Shown: positions 8,795-17,746, counted from the first letter of the stretch. The stretch: DNA of 64,000 nt from an uncultured Ruminococcus sp. (GCA_900541505.1 UQKK01000002.1:1-64000); one strand, 5' to 3'. A program made the numbers and translations. Notes: generated by a model not told the origin, from the sequence alone.

Positions 8795-9331
8795 ATGAAC
8801 GTTACAGAGTGTATCAGGACACGGCGGAGTATCCGGAAATATAAACCAGATGCCATTGCTCATTCTATTATTGATTCTATTATTTCTACTGTTTCTTATT
8901 CCCCATCCTGGAAGAACACACAGATTACCCGTTATATCGCAATTGAAGATGCCTCTCTTTTAGAAAAGATTTCCGACAGCTATACCCCCGATTACAATTC
9001 CAAAATCATCCGTCAGGCACCGATGCTCATCGCCCTGACATTTAAAAAGGGCCGATGCGGTTATGAACGTGACGGCTCTTTTTCTACGAAAAAGAAAGAC
9101 CGCTGGCAGATGTTCGATGTAGGAATCTGCGCTCAGACATTCTGCCTTGCGGCGAAGGAACAGGGACTTGGCACAGTCATCATGGGAATCTTTGATGAGG
9201 AAGGCATCACAGAACTTCTCGACATTCCTGACGACCAGGAGCTGGCCGCACTGATTGCGGTGGGGTATCCCGATATCGACCCGGAGGCGCCCAGGCGCAA
9301 ACCGATAAGCGACCTGCTTCAATACAGATAG
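8795..9331 (+). CDS. Nitroreductase-family flavoprotein
   Basis: A 178-residue FMN-dependent NAD(P)H oxidoreductase of the nitroreductase superfamily. The N-terminal RTRRSIRKYKP binds FMN phosphate in relatives, SPSWKNTQ is the second flavin-contact motif, and the C-terminal half has AAKEQGLGTVIMG and a VGYPD-type motif. Members usually form homodimers and reduce quinones, nitro compounds or flavins. It has its own promoter, leader hairpin and strong ribosome site, so it is probably single-gene. It lies just upstream of pyrB with a 109-base gap. Confidence 0.9.
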   Translation: MNVTECIRTRRSIRKYKPDAIAHSIIDSIISTVSYSPSWKNTQITRYIAIEDASLLEKISDSYTPDYNSKIIRQAPMLIALTFKKGRCGYERDGSFSTKKKDRWQMFDVGICAQTFCLAAKEQGLGTVIMGIFDEEGITELLDIPDDQELAALIAVGYPDIDPEAPRRKPISDLLQYR

Positions 9332-9440
9332 GGCGCTCTGCTGCAGGCAAGACTTTGCCGCCTTTTAGAGCACTGCCCTGCTCTATGACAGCTAAAAACA
9401 CTACTTTACATTTTACAGAATACAGGAGGATAAAATATTT

Positions 9441-10361
9441 ATGAGACATTTAATGAGCCCACTGGATTTCTCCGTGGAAGAACTGGACAAACTGCTGACA
9501 CTGGCACAGGATATTGAAGGAAATCCCCAAAAATACGCCCACGCCTGCGATGGGAAAAAGCTTGCCACCTTGTTTTACGAGCCCAGCACCCGCACGAGAC
9601 TGAGCCATGAAGCGGCGATGTTAAACCTTGGCGGGAGCGTCATGGGATTCTCCTCGGCGGACTCCAGTTCCGCAGCCAAAGGCGAGAGCGTAGCCGACAC
9701 CATCCGCACCATATCCTGTTACGCGGATATCTGCGCTATGCGCCACCCAAAGGAGGGCGCTCCCATGGTGGCGAGCCAGCACTCTTCCATCCCGGTCATC
9801 AACGCCGGAGACGGAGGACATCAGCATCCTACCCAGACGCTGACGGACCTTCTGACCATCTTAAATGTCAAAGGGCGTTTAGACCATATGACAATCGGTC
9901 TGTGCGGGGATTTAAAATTCGGGCGGACCGTTCACTCTCTCATCCATGCCCTGGTGCGCTATCCCGGCATCCGTTTTGTCCTCATCTCCCCGGAGGAACT
10001 TCGGCTTCCCGGCTATATGAGAAAAGACGTCCTCGATAAAAAACAGATTCCTTACGAGGAAGTGGTCCGTCTGGAGGAAGCTCTCCCCGAGCTGGATATT
10101 CTCTACATGACGCGTGTACAGAGAGAACGCTTCTTCAATGAGGAGGACTATGTGCGCATGAAGGATTTCTACATACTGGACAAAGCAAAGATGCAGCTTG
10201 CGCCCAAGGATATGTATGTCCTGCACCCTCTCCCCCGTGTAAATGAAATCAGCGTGGAGGTGGACAAAGACCCGCGGGCAGCTTATTTCCGTCAGGTACA
10301 GTACGGTGTCTACGTGCGCATGGCGCTGATTCTGACACTGCTTGACATCCATGTGGAGTAG
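9441..10361 (+). CDS. pyrB: Aspartate carbamoyltransferase, catalytic subunit
   Basis: A 306-residue enzyme that joins carbamoyl phosphate and aspartate to form N-carbamoyl-aspartate, the committed step of pyrimidine synthesis. The carbamoyl-phosphate loop STRTR is at 49-53, HPTQTLTDL at 129-137, and the aspartate-binding loop HPLPRVNEI is near the C-terminus. The length is usual. The regulatory subunit gene pyrI follows after 126 bases, so the E. coli-like allosteric dodecamer is expected. The 109-base leader shows a small hairpin (TAGAGCA / TGCTCTA) but no PyrR-type attenuator. Confidence 0.97.
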   Translation: MRHLMSPLDFSVEELDKLLTLAQDIEGNPQKYAHACDGKKLATLFYEPSTRTRLSHEAAMLNLGGSVMGFSSADSSSAAKGESVADTIRTISCYADICAMRHPKEGAPMVASQHSSIPVINAGDGGHQHPTQTLTDLLTILNVKGRLDHMTIGLCGDLKFGRTVHSLIHALVRYPGIRFVLISPEELRLPGYMRKDVLDKKQIPYEEVVRLEEALPELDILYMTRVQRERFFNEEDYVRMKDFYILDKAKMQLAPKDMYVLHPLPRVNEISVEVDKDPRAAYFRQVQYGVYVRMALILTLLDIHVE

Positions 10362-10403
10362 CCCGGCTGTATACAGCCCCTAACTCTTTTAAAAAACATC
10401 GAT

Positions 10404-10466
10404 ACACCGCTTACCGGATAGGGTGTTGCCGTTGCCTGGATAACATCGTACACCGTTGACCGGATA
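10404..10466 (+). repeat. Three imperfect repeats between pyrB and pyrI
   Basis: Three copies of a unit close to CCGTTNCCGGATA occur at 10404-10420, 10424-10442 and 10450-10466, spaced 22 and 24 bases apart. The last is 21 bases before the pyrI start. The function is unknown; a protein-binding site or an RNA element are both possible. Confidence 0.55.
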
Positions 10467-10487
10467 ATATGGAAAAGGAGACAGTTT

Positions 10488-10925
10488 ATGGTTAAAAATA
10501 CATTGAATGTAGGAAGAATTTCAGAAGGATTTGTGCTGGATCACATTGAGGCGGGAAAGAGTATGGAAATCTACAGGTATCTCCATCTCGACAAGCTGGA
10601 CTGCTGCGTCGCCATCATCAAGAACGCCAAGAGCACCAAGATGGGAAAAAAAGATATCATGAAAATCGAGTGTCCGATAGACTTCATGGATTTAGATATC
10701 CTCGGCTTTATCGACCACAACATCACCGTGAATATCATCGAGAATGAAAACATTGTGGAGAAGAAGGTTTTAAGCCTGCCAAAGGAGATTACCAATGTTA
10801 TTAAATGTAAAAATCCCCGCTGCATCACTTCCATCGAGCAGGGATTAGACCACGTGTTTGTCCTGACCGACGAGGAGACAGAGACTTACCGCTGCAAATA
10901 CTGTGAAGAAAAATACAGCCTGTAA
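10488..10925 (+). CDS. pyrI: Aspartate carbamoyltransferase, regulatory subunit
   Basis: A 145-residue subunit that binds nucleotide effectors in its N-terminal half and zinc in its C-terminal half, linking catalytic trimers. The zinc ligands are Cys107, Cys112, Cys136 and Cys139. It is encoded directly after pyrB, with an AAAGGAG ribosome site, and its stop codon runs into a strong terminator. CTP/ATP control of the holoenzyme follows from family knowledge. Confidence 0.97.
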   Translation: MVKNTLNVGRISEGFVLDHIEAGKSMEIYRYLHLDKLDCCVAIIKNAKSTKMGKKDIMKIECPIDFMDLDILGFIDHNITVNIIENENIVEKKVLSLPKEITNVIKCKNPRCITSIEQGLDHVFVLTDEETETYRCKYCEEKYSL

Positions 10926-10974
10926 AAAACAGCGTGTCCCAGACCAACATTCTGGTCTGGGACACGCTGTTTTT
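10925..10974. terminator. Bidirectional terminator shared by pyrI and rnpB
   Basis: A perfect 22-bp stem with a 6-base loop overlaps the pyrI stop codon. It has A-runs and T-runs on both flanks, so it can end pyrI transcription rightward and rnpB transcription leftward. Confidence 0.9.
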
Positions 10975-10976
10975 GA

Positions 10977-11389
10977 TTAAGCAAAACGATAAGCCGGGTT
11001 ATGTCGTTGGACAATCATCTATCTAGACCTGGCGTCGCCGCCAGGTTCAAGCGACCTACCTGAGGCGTGACGGGCAGCCACATTGCCTGCCTTTGGTCTT
11101 GCTTCGGATGGGGTTTACATATGCCCTTCCTGTTACCAGCAAGGCGGTAGTCTCTTACACTGCCTTTCCACCCTTACCCCAAAGCCTGCGCAGAATACGC
11201 ACAGGAAATCTCATACTCTGCAGACTGAAGCGCACTCTGCGCAGGCTTTGGGGCGGTTTATTTCTGTTGCACTTTCCTTGGAGTCACCTCCACCGGACGT
11301 TATCCGGCATCCTGCCCTGTGAAGCCCGGACTTTCCTCGTCTGCCGCCCCTAAAAGGAGCTGACAGCCGCGATTGTCTGTCTTACTTAA
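10977..11389 (-). ncRNA. rnpB: RNase P RNA, class A
   Basis: The catalytic RNA of RNase P, which matures the 5' ends of tRNAs. On the minus strand the universal core GAGGAAAGTCCGGGC is present (about 11326-11340), followed by the CACAGGGCAGG and CCGGATAACGTCCGG elements, and the 3' part contains AACCCGGCTTAT. The ends were set by the P1 helix: TTAAGTAAGAC at the 5' end pairs with GTTTTGCTTAA at the 3' end through Watson-Crick and GU pairs. The length of about 413 nt is usual. A 17-bp perfect helix at 11177-11193 / 11237-11253 is probably an enlarged P12. Confidence 0.95.
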
Positions 11390-11400
11390 CACAGTTTTCC

Positions 11401-11429
11401 ATTATACACTGCTCTTCTCCTTCTGTCCA
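11401..11429 (-). promoter_or_regulatory. rnpB promoter
   Basis: On the minus strand TGGACA and TATAAT are 17 bases apart, placing the start within a few bases of the P1 helix. The promoter lies directly after the rnhA stop codon. Confidence 0.75.
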
Positions 11430-11439
11430 GACGGAATTT

Positions 11440-11916
11440 TTATACGATGCCCTCGTCTGTCAGCAGATTTTCCCCGTCCGCCGCGGTGGTGGCGAGGGTG
11501 TCGCACCGTTCATTCTGGGGATGTCCGTCGTGACCTTTCACCCAGTGGAAGGTCACCTCATGTCTCTCCTTCGCGGCGAGCAGGCGTTTCCATAAATCCA
11601 CATTTTTCACGGGCTCATTTTTCCCGCGCTTCCAGCCCTTCTTCAGCCAGCCATCCACCCAGTGCTGATTGAACGCATCCACCACATATTTGGAATCCGA
11701 ATGCACCTCCACCCGGCAGGGGCGGTTCAGCGCCTCCAGCCCGGCGATGACTGCCATCAGTTCCATCCGGTTGTTGGTGGTCTTTACATACCCCTGGGAG
11801 AGCTCTTTGACGTGAAGTTCTCCTTTTGTGTCCACATATTCCAGCACGGTCCCGTATCCGCCGGGGCCATCCGGGTTGCCCCGTGCCGCCCCGTCTGTGT
11901 AAATCTTTACCAGCAT
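11440..11916 (-). CDS. rnhA: Ribonuclease HI
   Basis: A 158-residue enzyme that cuts the RNA strand of RNA-DNA hybrids. The catalytic residues are visible: Asp8 (YTDGA), Glu52 (NNRMEL), Asp74 (HSDSKY) and Asp139 (ERCDTLA), with His129 in VKGHDGH. The start at 11916 is preferred over an in-frame ATG 15 codons upstream because AGAGGA precedes it, and the resulting length fits the family. It is the last gene of the punA operon, 72 bases after the MBL hydrolase gene. Confidence 0.95.
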   Translation of the reverse strand: MLVKIYTDGAARGNPDGPGGYGTVLEYVDTKGELHVKELSQGYVKTTNNRMELMAVIAGLEALNRPCRVEVHSDSKYVVDAFNQHWVDGWLKKGWKRGKNEPVKNVDLWKRLLAAKERHEVTFHWVKGHDGHPQNERCDTLATTAADGENLLTDEGIV

Positions 11917-11988
11917 ACCTATGTCCTCTTCTTTCTTTGCATCTGTCCTTTTCCACGGCATCCGTGTGCGGATTGCCCCGCGTCCTCC

Positions 11989-12675
11989 TTATTCCAGACA
12001 AAAACTCTGCCCTTCCTTTTCAATCCGCAGAATCTTATCCCGGTAACTCTCTGTACATTTTTCCAGCAGGAGGCGGTCAAAAATCCCGTAATTTTCCCAG
12101 AAATGCATGGGGAACACCCATTTTGTCTCCGTCCGCTTCATAAAGCAGTCCAGTCCCCAGACATACTGCTCGCCGAGTCTCGGGTCTACGGGCACAAAAG
12201 CAATGTCTATCTTTTCCTTCTGCAGCTTATTGATTTCATGTTGGTATGCCCTGCGCATGTAGGTATTATACGTGTCTGTCTCCTCCGCCCAGTGCCACCA
12301 GTTCAAGTCCCCGGCATGGTAGATGGTCTTTCCCCCGTGGTGGATGAGAAAGGCAACGCCCTCGTCCGTGGAGCGAAGCGTCTCCACCCGAAGCCGCCCT
12401 ATCCGCCGCTGTTCTCCCGGTCCTAAAAGCAGGACGTTCTCCTTCTCTTCCGCAGGGATATCGGATGACAGTATATACTGTACATGGGGATGTCTTTCCT
12501 CTAAAGCAAAGATTTCTTTCTTAAAATGGTCATGGTGCACATGACTTGCGAACACATAGAGCGCCTTTTCCTCCTCCATCTTCGGAATCGTGCCCTTATA
12601 ATAGTCAAATAGAAAGTATGCCTCCTTCGTCTCCACGAAGAAGCCGCTGTGTGCCAAATACGTAACCTTCATCAT
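11989..12675 (-). CDS. MBL-fold metallo-hydrolase
   Basis: A 228-residue metallo-beta-lactamase fold protein, related to the UlaG / beta-lactamase-superfamily-2 group. The metal-binding motif SHVHHDHF gives the H-x-H-x-D-H core, with a later Asp in YHAGDLNWWHW and His in FPMHFW. The start at 12675 is chosen because GATGAGG precedes it; an upstream ATG would lie inside the preceding gene. It follows the deaminase gene by 25 bases. The substrate is unknown; a phospho-sugar or nucleotide-derived ester would fit the neighbourhood. Confidence 0.8.
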   Translation of the reverse strand: MMKVTYLAHSGFFVETKEAYFLFDYYKGTIPKMEEEKALYVFASHVHHDHFKKEIFALEERHPHVQYILSSDIPAEEKENVLLLGPGEQRRIGRLRVETLRSTDEGVAFLIHHGGKTIYHAGDLNWWHWAEETDTYNTYMRRAYQHEINKLQKEKIDIAFVPVDPRLGEQYVWGLDCFMKRTETKWVFPMHFWENYGIFDRLLLEKCTESYRDKILRIEKEGQSFCLE

Positions 12676-12700
12676 ATCCTCATCGTCTCCACTCCCTGCA

Positions 12701-14014
12701 TCAGCCATTCTGCCGTAAAATCCGCTCCGCGGAGTTTTCCGCTTTTTTGTAGATTTCTTCTTTACTGCAATCCAGGAAGAACTCTCCCTCTCTGTAGAGT
12801 ACCTTTCCGCCGACCATAGTCATCTTCACATTCTGTTTGCTGCCGCTGTACACCAGATTCTTTTCAATATTATTTAAAGGGCGCATGTTGGGCTGCTGAA
12901 GGTCAATCAAAATCAAATCCGCCTTCTTCCCCTCAGAGACCGTGTCACAGTCAGCAAGTCCCATGGCATGGGCGCCGTTCACTGTCGCCATCTTCAGCAC
13001 ATCCAGGGCGGGAACCACCTCCGGGTCATCGCATACGACCTTCTGAAGCCCGGTTGTCAAAAACATTTCCCGAAACATATCCAGACAGTTATTGCTGGCA
13101 GGTCCGTCGGTGCCGATGGCTACGGGGATTTCCATGTCCAGATACCGCTTTACAGGCGCAATCCCGCTGGCAAGCTTTAAGTTGGATGCCGGGTTTGTGA
13201 CGATATAAAGTCCCCGCTTCTTCACGATGTCAAAATCTTCTTCCTCCATGTGGACGCCGTGGAAGAGACCGCCTCCGTGGACGAAAAGCCCCAGAGAGTC
13301 CATATAGGCGACGGGTGTCATCCCCGTGCGCGCTTTGCAGTCCTCCACCTCATGCTTTGTCTCGGAACAGTGGACGTACACCGGCGCCTTATATTTTTCT
13401 GAAAGTCCGGCAATCCCCTCCATCAGTTCCTTTGAGGTAGTGTACTCCGCGTGAAAGCCGAGCTGATAGGAAATCAGGGGAGACTTGTCCGCATTGTAGC
13501 GCAGATAGTCTGCCTCCACCTCCTCTATGGTCCCGCCGAAGTCGTTGATACTCTCGCAGAACACATTGCGAAATCCGGTGTCTCTTGCCGCGCGCGCGCC
13601 GTCCTCCCTGTACATATACATGTCAAACATGGCGGTCATGCCGCTGGTCAAGTATTCCAGGATGGCAAGCTTTGTCAGCCAGTAGACGTCCTCCCCGGTC
13701 AGACACGCCTCCGCCGGAAATACCCGTGTATTGAGCCATTCATCCAGCTTCATGTCATCCGCGTGGGAACGAAGGAAGGTCATGGCAGAATGGGTGTGGG
13801 CGTTCTTAAATCCGGGCATCAGAAGATTCCCCTCTCCGTCAATCTCCACATCCCACTTTGTACCTTCGCTTATACCCGCCGACTCTTTTCCTTCTTTTGC
13901 AGAGCGCTCTTTCACACAGGTGATGGTGTCATCCTCAATCCACACTTCCCCCTGAAAGATATCCCTGCCTTCCTCCATGGTCAGAATCCGCACATTGTAA
14001 ATTCTCGTTTTCAT
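12701..14014 (-). CDS. mtaD: Amidohydrolase, probable S-adenosylhomocysteine / methylthioadenosine deaminase
   Basis: A 437-residue metal-dependent amidohydrolase of the TrzN/AtzA and MtaD group. It has an N-terminal beta-sandwich, the metal motif HTHS at 73-76 in a GFKNAHTHSAMTFLR context, VHCSET and IGTDGPASNN motifs for the other metal ligands, and a C-terminal strand domain (GKKADLILID). In this family the reaction is usually deamination of 5'-methylthioadenosine or S-adenosylhomocysteine to inosyl products. Its start is 3 bases after the purine nucleoside phosphorylase gene, which fits a nucleoside-salvage role. The exact substrate is inferred. Confidence 0.8.
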   Translation of the reverse strand: MKTRIYNVRILTMEEGRDIFQGEVWIEDDTITCVKERSAKEGKESAGISEGTKWDVEIDGEGNLLMPGFKNAHTHSAMTFLRSHADDMKLDEWLNTRVFPAEACLTGEDVYWLTKLAILEYLTSGMTAMFDMYMYREDGARAARDTGFRNVFCESINDFGGTIEEVEADYLRYNADKSPLISYQLGFHAEYTTSKELMEGIAGLSEKYKAPVYVHCSETKHEVEDCKARTGMTPVAYMDSLGLFVHGGGLFHGVHMEEEDFDIVKKRGLYIVTNPASNLKLASGIAPVKRYLDMEIPVAIGTDGPASNNCLDMFREMFLTTGLQKVVCDDPEVVPALDVLKMATVNGAHAMGLADCDTVSEGKKADLILIDLQQPNMRPLNNIEKNLVYSGSKQNVKMTMVGGKVLYREGEFFLDCSKEEIYKKAENSAERILRQNG

Positions 14015-14017
14015 CTT

Positions 14018-14851
14018 CTATTCTCCCTTGTATATCTTTTCAATCACCTTTGTCACCAGACACTCAAACTCCGCAGAGCGCTTATCCGCCACAGCCTGTA
14101 CATCCAGATGGGAGAGCTCCTCTGCGGCGATGCCGCTCGCCATATTGGAGATGCAGGATACCCCGCACACGCGGATGCCCGCATGCCGAGCTGCCAGCGC
14201 CTCACACGCGGTACTCATCCCCACAGCGTCCGCCCCCATGGAGGCGAACATTCGGATTTCCGCAGGACTTTCAAAGTTCGGTCCGCTCGCCTGTACATAG
14301 ATTCCGCTCTTTAAGGAAATGCCTTCCTCCTTCGCCGTCTGCACGATAAGCGCCTTAAATTGTTCATCATAAATATGCGTCATATCCGGGAAACGGTCTC
14401 CCAACTCCGCGATATTTTCCCCAATCAGCGGGGAGGGAACAAAGTTGGAAATCTGGTCCGTAATCATCATAAAATCCCCGGTCGTAAATCCCCGGTTGAT
14501 GCCTCCCGCCGCGTTCGTCAGAAACAGAGCCTCAATCCCCATCAATTTCATCAGACGCACCGGCAGGACCACATCTTCCATAGGATACCCCTCATAGTAG
14601 TGCACTCTGCCCTTCATCACCATGGCCGGAGTCTTCCCGACATATCCGAGCAAAAATCTCCCGTCGTGTCCCTGTACCGTGGAGACGGGGAAATCCGGGA
14701 TATCCCCGTAGGGAATCTCACACACGACCTCCATGTTCTTCGCATATCCGCCCAGCCCGGAGCCCAGTATCAGCCCTACCTTCGGCACAAAATCCGTCAC
14801 TGTTCTCACATACGCGTGACACCGCTTAATTCGTTCATATTCTCTGCTCAT
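14018..14851 (-). CDS. punA: Purine-nucleoside phosphorylase, trimeric class
   Basis: A 277-residue enzyme that cleaves inosine, guanosine and deoxy forms with phosphate to free base and ribose-1-phosphate. The phosphate-binding GSGLGG and VHYYEGY motifs, LTNAAGGIN, and the base-binding VQASGPNFESPAE and GMSTACEALAARH segments all match the PunA/PNP-II family; the length is normal. It is the first gene of the unit punA - deaminase - MBL hydrolase - rnhA. The ribosome site is AAAGGAT. Confidence 0.95.
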   Translation of the reverse strand: MSREYERIKRCHAYVRTVTDFVPKVGLILGSGLGGYAKNMEVVCEIPYGDIPDFPVSTVQGHDGRFLLGYVGKTPAMVMKGRVHYYEGYPMEDVVLPVRLMKLMGIEALFLTNAAGGINRGFTTGDFMMITDQISNFVPSPLIGENIAELGDRFPDMTHIYDEQFKALIVQTAKEEGISLKSGIYVQASGPNFESPAEIRMFASMGADAVGMSTACEALAARHAGIRVCGVSCISNMASGIAAEELSHLDVQAVADKRSAEFECLVTKVIEKIYKGE

Positions 14852-14901
14852 GTATCTTTCATCCTTTCCTGTCCCTGTACTTTTCCCGCAGGCATAGTTC
14901 T

Positions 14902-14930
14902 ATTGTACTACATACGATTTTCCTTTTCCA
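14902..14930 (-). promoter_or_regulatory. Probable punA operon promoter
   Basis: On the minus strand TGGAAA and TACAAT are 17 bases apart, about 50 bases before the punA start. The rest of the 220-base gap to spoIVA holds a small GC-rich hairpin near 14971-14986 and no gene. Confidence 0.55.
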
Positions 14931-15071
14931 CCACAAAGTTTTATCCAGATTACCCCATCGCTGCCAGATGGCGGCTTGCGCCGGTTGCTGTAAAATCATG
15001 GCCGCCGCAGGTCACTGTCAAATAATGGAGGCAGATGTTTCTTGTCATGGAATGGATTGCCGCGCGGAATT

Positions 15072-16544
15072 TTATATGATAATGCACACCAGCCCGCCGT
15101 TGCTGTCATTTACAATTTTCTGCATGGAATCCTGGAGTTTTGCCTGGCTCTCCTCGTTAATCATGGTAATCTTATTGCGCATGCCGTCCATCACCAGCTC
15201 CTCGATGGATTTGCCGAAAATATTGGTGCCCCAGATTCCCTGCGGCGTCTCGCTCTCCGCCTTGATGTATTCCACCAAATCCTCCGCCTGCTTTTCATTT
15301 CCCACAATGGGAGCAATCTCCGTCTCAATGACAGCCCGTATCATGTGTACCGAGGGCGCCTCGGAACGGATTTTCACGCCGTACTTGCTGCCCTGCTTGA
15401 TGATGACCGGGGCATCCAGCACGATTTCTTCCTTGGCGGGACTTACTACACCGTACCCTTTCCGCTTCACATCGGCAAACGCATCCTTTATCTGGGTATA
15501 CTCCTCCTTCATCGCCGAGAGTTCTTTCATGGCGGCGATGAGCTCGTATTCTCCCTGAATCTGCGTGCCGGTCAGCTCACTTAAGACTTCATAGTAATAT
15601 TTTCCCCTGAAATCAATGCGGATACAGATGCGCCCGGTGTCCATCTCCACTTTCTCCACCGCCGTCTTCTCTATGTAATCTCCCGAGAGGTCTTCCGGCT
15701 CTTTCAAAGCGCTGCGTATATCTTCCATGCTATTTAAGAGGGCGCGCACATGCTCTAAAAGGCTCTTCTTGATTCTGTGCTCCCTGGAGAGCATCTCCAC
15801 CCATTTTGGAATATAGAACTCCACCTCGGAAATCGGGAACTCGTAGAGCACCTGGCGCATAATACTGTGGATATCCTCTGCTTTTAACTGCTCGCAGTTC
15901 ACCGGCATGACGCATACCTGGTATTTTTCCTGCAGTTCTTCTTTTAAGCTCTCCGCTTCCTTTGTGTAGGGCTTTAAACAGTTTAGGAGCACCACAAAGG
16001 GCTTGCCGATGGATTTTAATTCCCGGACCGTCTTTTCCTCCGCCTCCACATAGTTTTCTCTCGGAATGTCCCCGATGCTCCCGTCAGTGGTCACCACAAA
16101 ACCGATGGTGGCATGGTCGTGGATGACCTTCTGGGTGCCGATTGCCGCTGCCTTTGTAAAAGGAATCTCATACTCAAACCAGGGCGTCTTCACCTGGCGT
16201 TCCTCTCCATTCTCAATATGCCCTGCCGCGCCGTCCACCATGTATCCCACGCAGTCGATGAGTCTGATTTTTGCCTGCACGTCCTCGGAGAGGCTGACGC
16301 TCGCCGCTTCTTTAGGCACGAATTTGGGTTCTGTGGTCATGATGGTGGTTCCCGACGCCGACTGGGGCAGTTCATCCTGTGTGCGCTCTTTGGCGTGTTC
16401 ATCTGTCATATTGGGGAGCACCAGCAAGTCCATAAACCGCTTGATGAACGTTGACTTGCCTGTCCGAACCGGACCGACCACACCAATATAGATTTCTCCA
16501 TTCGTCCTCGCCTTCATATCCTTGTATACCTGAAATGAATCCAT
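15072..16544 (-). CDS. spoIVA: Stage IV sporulation protein A, spore-coat ATPase
   Basis: A 490-residue morphogenetic ATPase that polymerises on the outer forespore membrane and forms the base layer of the spore coat. The N-terminal P-loop GPVRTGKS is at 24-31 and the sequence through FIKRFMDLLVLPNM matches Bacillus SpoIVA closely. The C-terminal region needed for membrane anchoring ends in NDSNGGLVCIII. The start at 16544 follows AAGGGGG; an upstream start would lie inside the promoter. Its presence indicates an endospore former. It is next to gpsA, as in many spore formers. Confidence 0.97.
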   Translation of the reverse strand: MDSFQVYKDMKARTNGEIYIGVVGPVRTGKSTFIKRFMDLLVLPNMTDEHAKERTQDELPQSASGTTIMTTEPKFVPKEAASVSLSEDVQAKIRLIDCVGYMVDGAAGHIENGEERQVKTPWFEYEIPFTKAAAIGTQKVIHDHATIGFVVTTDGSIGDIPRENYVEAEEKTVRELKSIGKPFVVLLNCLKPYTKEAESLKEELQEKYQVCVMPVNCEQLKAEDIHSIMRQVLYEFPISEVEFYIPKWVEMLSREHRIKKSLLEHVRALLNSMEDIRSALKEPEDLSGDYIEKTAVEKVEMDTGRICIRIDFRGKYYYEVLSELTGTQIQGEYELIAAMKELSAMKEEYTQIKDAFADVKRKGYGVVSPAKEEIVLDAPVIIKQGSKYGVKIRSEAPSVHMIRAVIETEIAPIVGNEKQAEDLVEYIKAESETPQGIWGTNIFGKSIEELVMDGMRNKITMINEESQAKLQDSMQKIVNDSNGGLVCIII

Positions 16545-16572
16545 AGAAATACCCCCTTGTTCTGCTGATAAC

Positions 16573-16601
16573 AATCTATGCAGCCAAGGGGGCAATTATT
16601 C
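16573..16601 (-). promoter_or_regulatory. Candidate sigma-E promoter of spoIVA
   Basis: On the minus strand GAATAAT and CATAGATT are 14 bases apart, close to the mother-cell sigma-E consensus (ATA-centred -35, 14-15 bases, CATACA-n-T). The start would be about 20 bases before the AAGGGGG ribosome site. Confidence 0.6.
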
Positions 16602-16661
16602 TGCTTATTTCATTTCTCTTAGCCTTTCTCCCTGTGGGAACGTGCGGTTTTTATCCTTTTC

Positions 16662-17675
16662 CTACTCTGACCAGGGCAGCGTGTCGCTCTCGCTCTTGGA
16701 TGCGCGCTGCATCAGGTCATCCACCGCCTCCGCAGGGTTCTTTCCCTCAAAGAGCACGGCATTGACCTGCTCCACAATGGGCATGGACACTTCGTATTTT
16801 TCCGCCAGCCTTTTCGCTGCCTTGGCGGAGTACACACCCTCCACGACCATCTTCACCTCATCCATGGCTTCCTGCATGGACTTTCCCTGTCCCATGAGAT
16901 ACCCTGCCTTGCGGTTCCGGCTGTGAACGCTGGCACAGGTCACGATGAGGTCGCCGATTCCGGTAAGTCCTGTAAAGCTCTCAATCTTTCCGCCCATCTT
17001 CACGCCCAGTCTGGCAATCTCCGCAATCCCTCTTGTGATGAGGGCAGCTTTTGTATTGTCTCCATATCCCAGACCGTCGGCAATTCCCGCTGCCAGGGCG
17101 ATGACATTTTTCAGAGAACCGCCCAGTTCAATCCCCAGGATATCCGGGCTTATATATACCCGGAACACACTGCTGATAAAAGCAGACTGCAGATACTGCG
17201 CCGTCTTTTTCGACTTTGCCCCGATGACACAGGTGGTGGGGAGTCTTTTCCCTACTTCCTCCGCATGGCTGGGACCGGACAGCACCGCCACATCCGCCTG
17301 CGGTATCTCCTGTTCAATCTGCTGGGAGAGCGTCATCAGCGTAGACTTCTCAATCCCCTTCGCCACATCCACGATTATCTGTCCTTCTTTCACATAAGGG
17401 CACATCTTCTTCGCAGTCGCCCTTGTAAAGGGGGAGGGCACTGCCAGTACCAGGAAATCTTTCCCCTGTATCGCTTCCGCAAGATTTCCTGTGATGGTCA
17501 TATCCTCAGGAATCTTTACTCCCGGAAGTTTCGACTCATGCTCCCGCTTTGCGGAGAGCATCTCTACTTCCTTTTCATCAATGGACCACACTGTCACCTG
17601 GTGTCCGTTGTCACTTAAGAGAACAGATAATGCGGTTCCCCAGCTTCCTGCTCCCATAATTCCTACATTTGCCAT
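16662..17675 (-). CDS. gpsA: Glycerol-3-phosphate dehydrogenase [NAD(P)+]
   Basis: A 337-residue cytoplasmic enzyme that reduces dihydroxyacetone phosphate to sn-glycerol-3-phosphate for phospholipid synthesis. The Rossmann motif GAGSWGTALS is at the N-terminus, the FLVLAVPS and VDVAKGIE motifs follow, and the catalytic Lys lies in GGSLKNVIALAAGI. The second in-frame ATG, at 17675, has the better spacing from AAGGAG, although the first (17681) is possible. It follows plsY, which uses the product. Confidence 0.96.
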   Translation of the reverse strand: MANVGIMGAGSWGTALSVLLSDNGHQVTVWSIDEKEVEMLSAKREHESKLPGVKIPEDMTITGNLAEAIQGKDFLVLAVPSPFTRATAKKMCPYVKEGQIIVDVAKGIEKSTLMTLSQQIEQEIPQADVAVLSGPSHAEEVGKRLPTTCVIGAKSKKTAQYLQSAFISSVFRVYISPDILGIELGGSLKNVIALAAGIADGLGYGDNTKAALITRGIAEIARLGVKMGGKIESFTGLTGIGDLIVTCASVHSRNRKAGYLMGQGKSMQEAMDEVKMVVEGVYSAKAAKRLAEKYEVSMPIVEQVNAVLFEGKNPAEAVDDLMQRASKSESDTLPWSE

Positions 17676-17746
17676 CTCCATCTACTCCTTTTCACTGGAT
17701 TTTAAAGTTTCCCTCTTCTCATCTGCCCGTGAGCCTCGATACCCAT

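Noticed and set aside
9332..9440. PyrR-type attenuator before pyrB
   Set aside because: Only a 7-bp hairpin without a T-run or the PyrR-binding loop is present.
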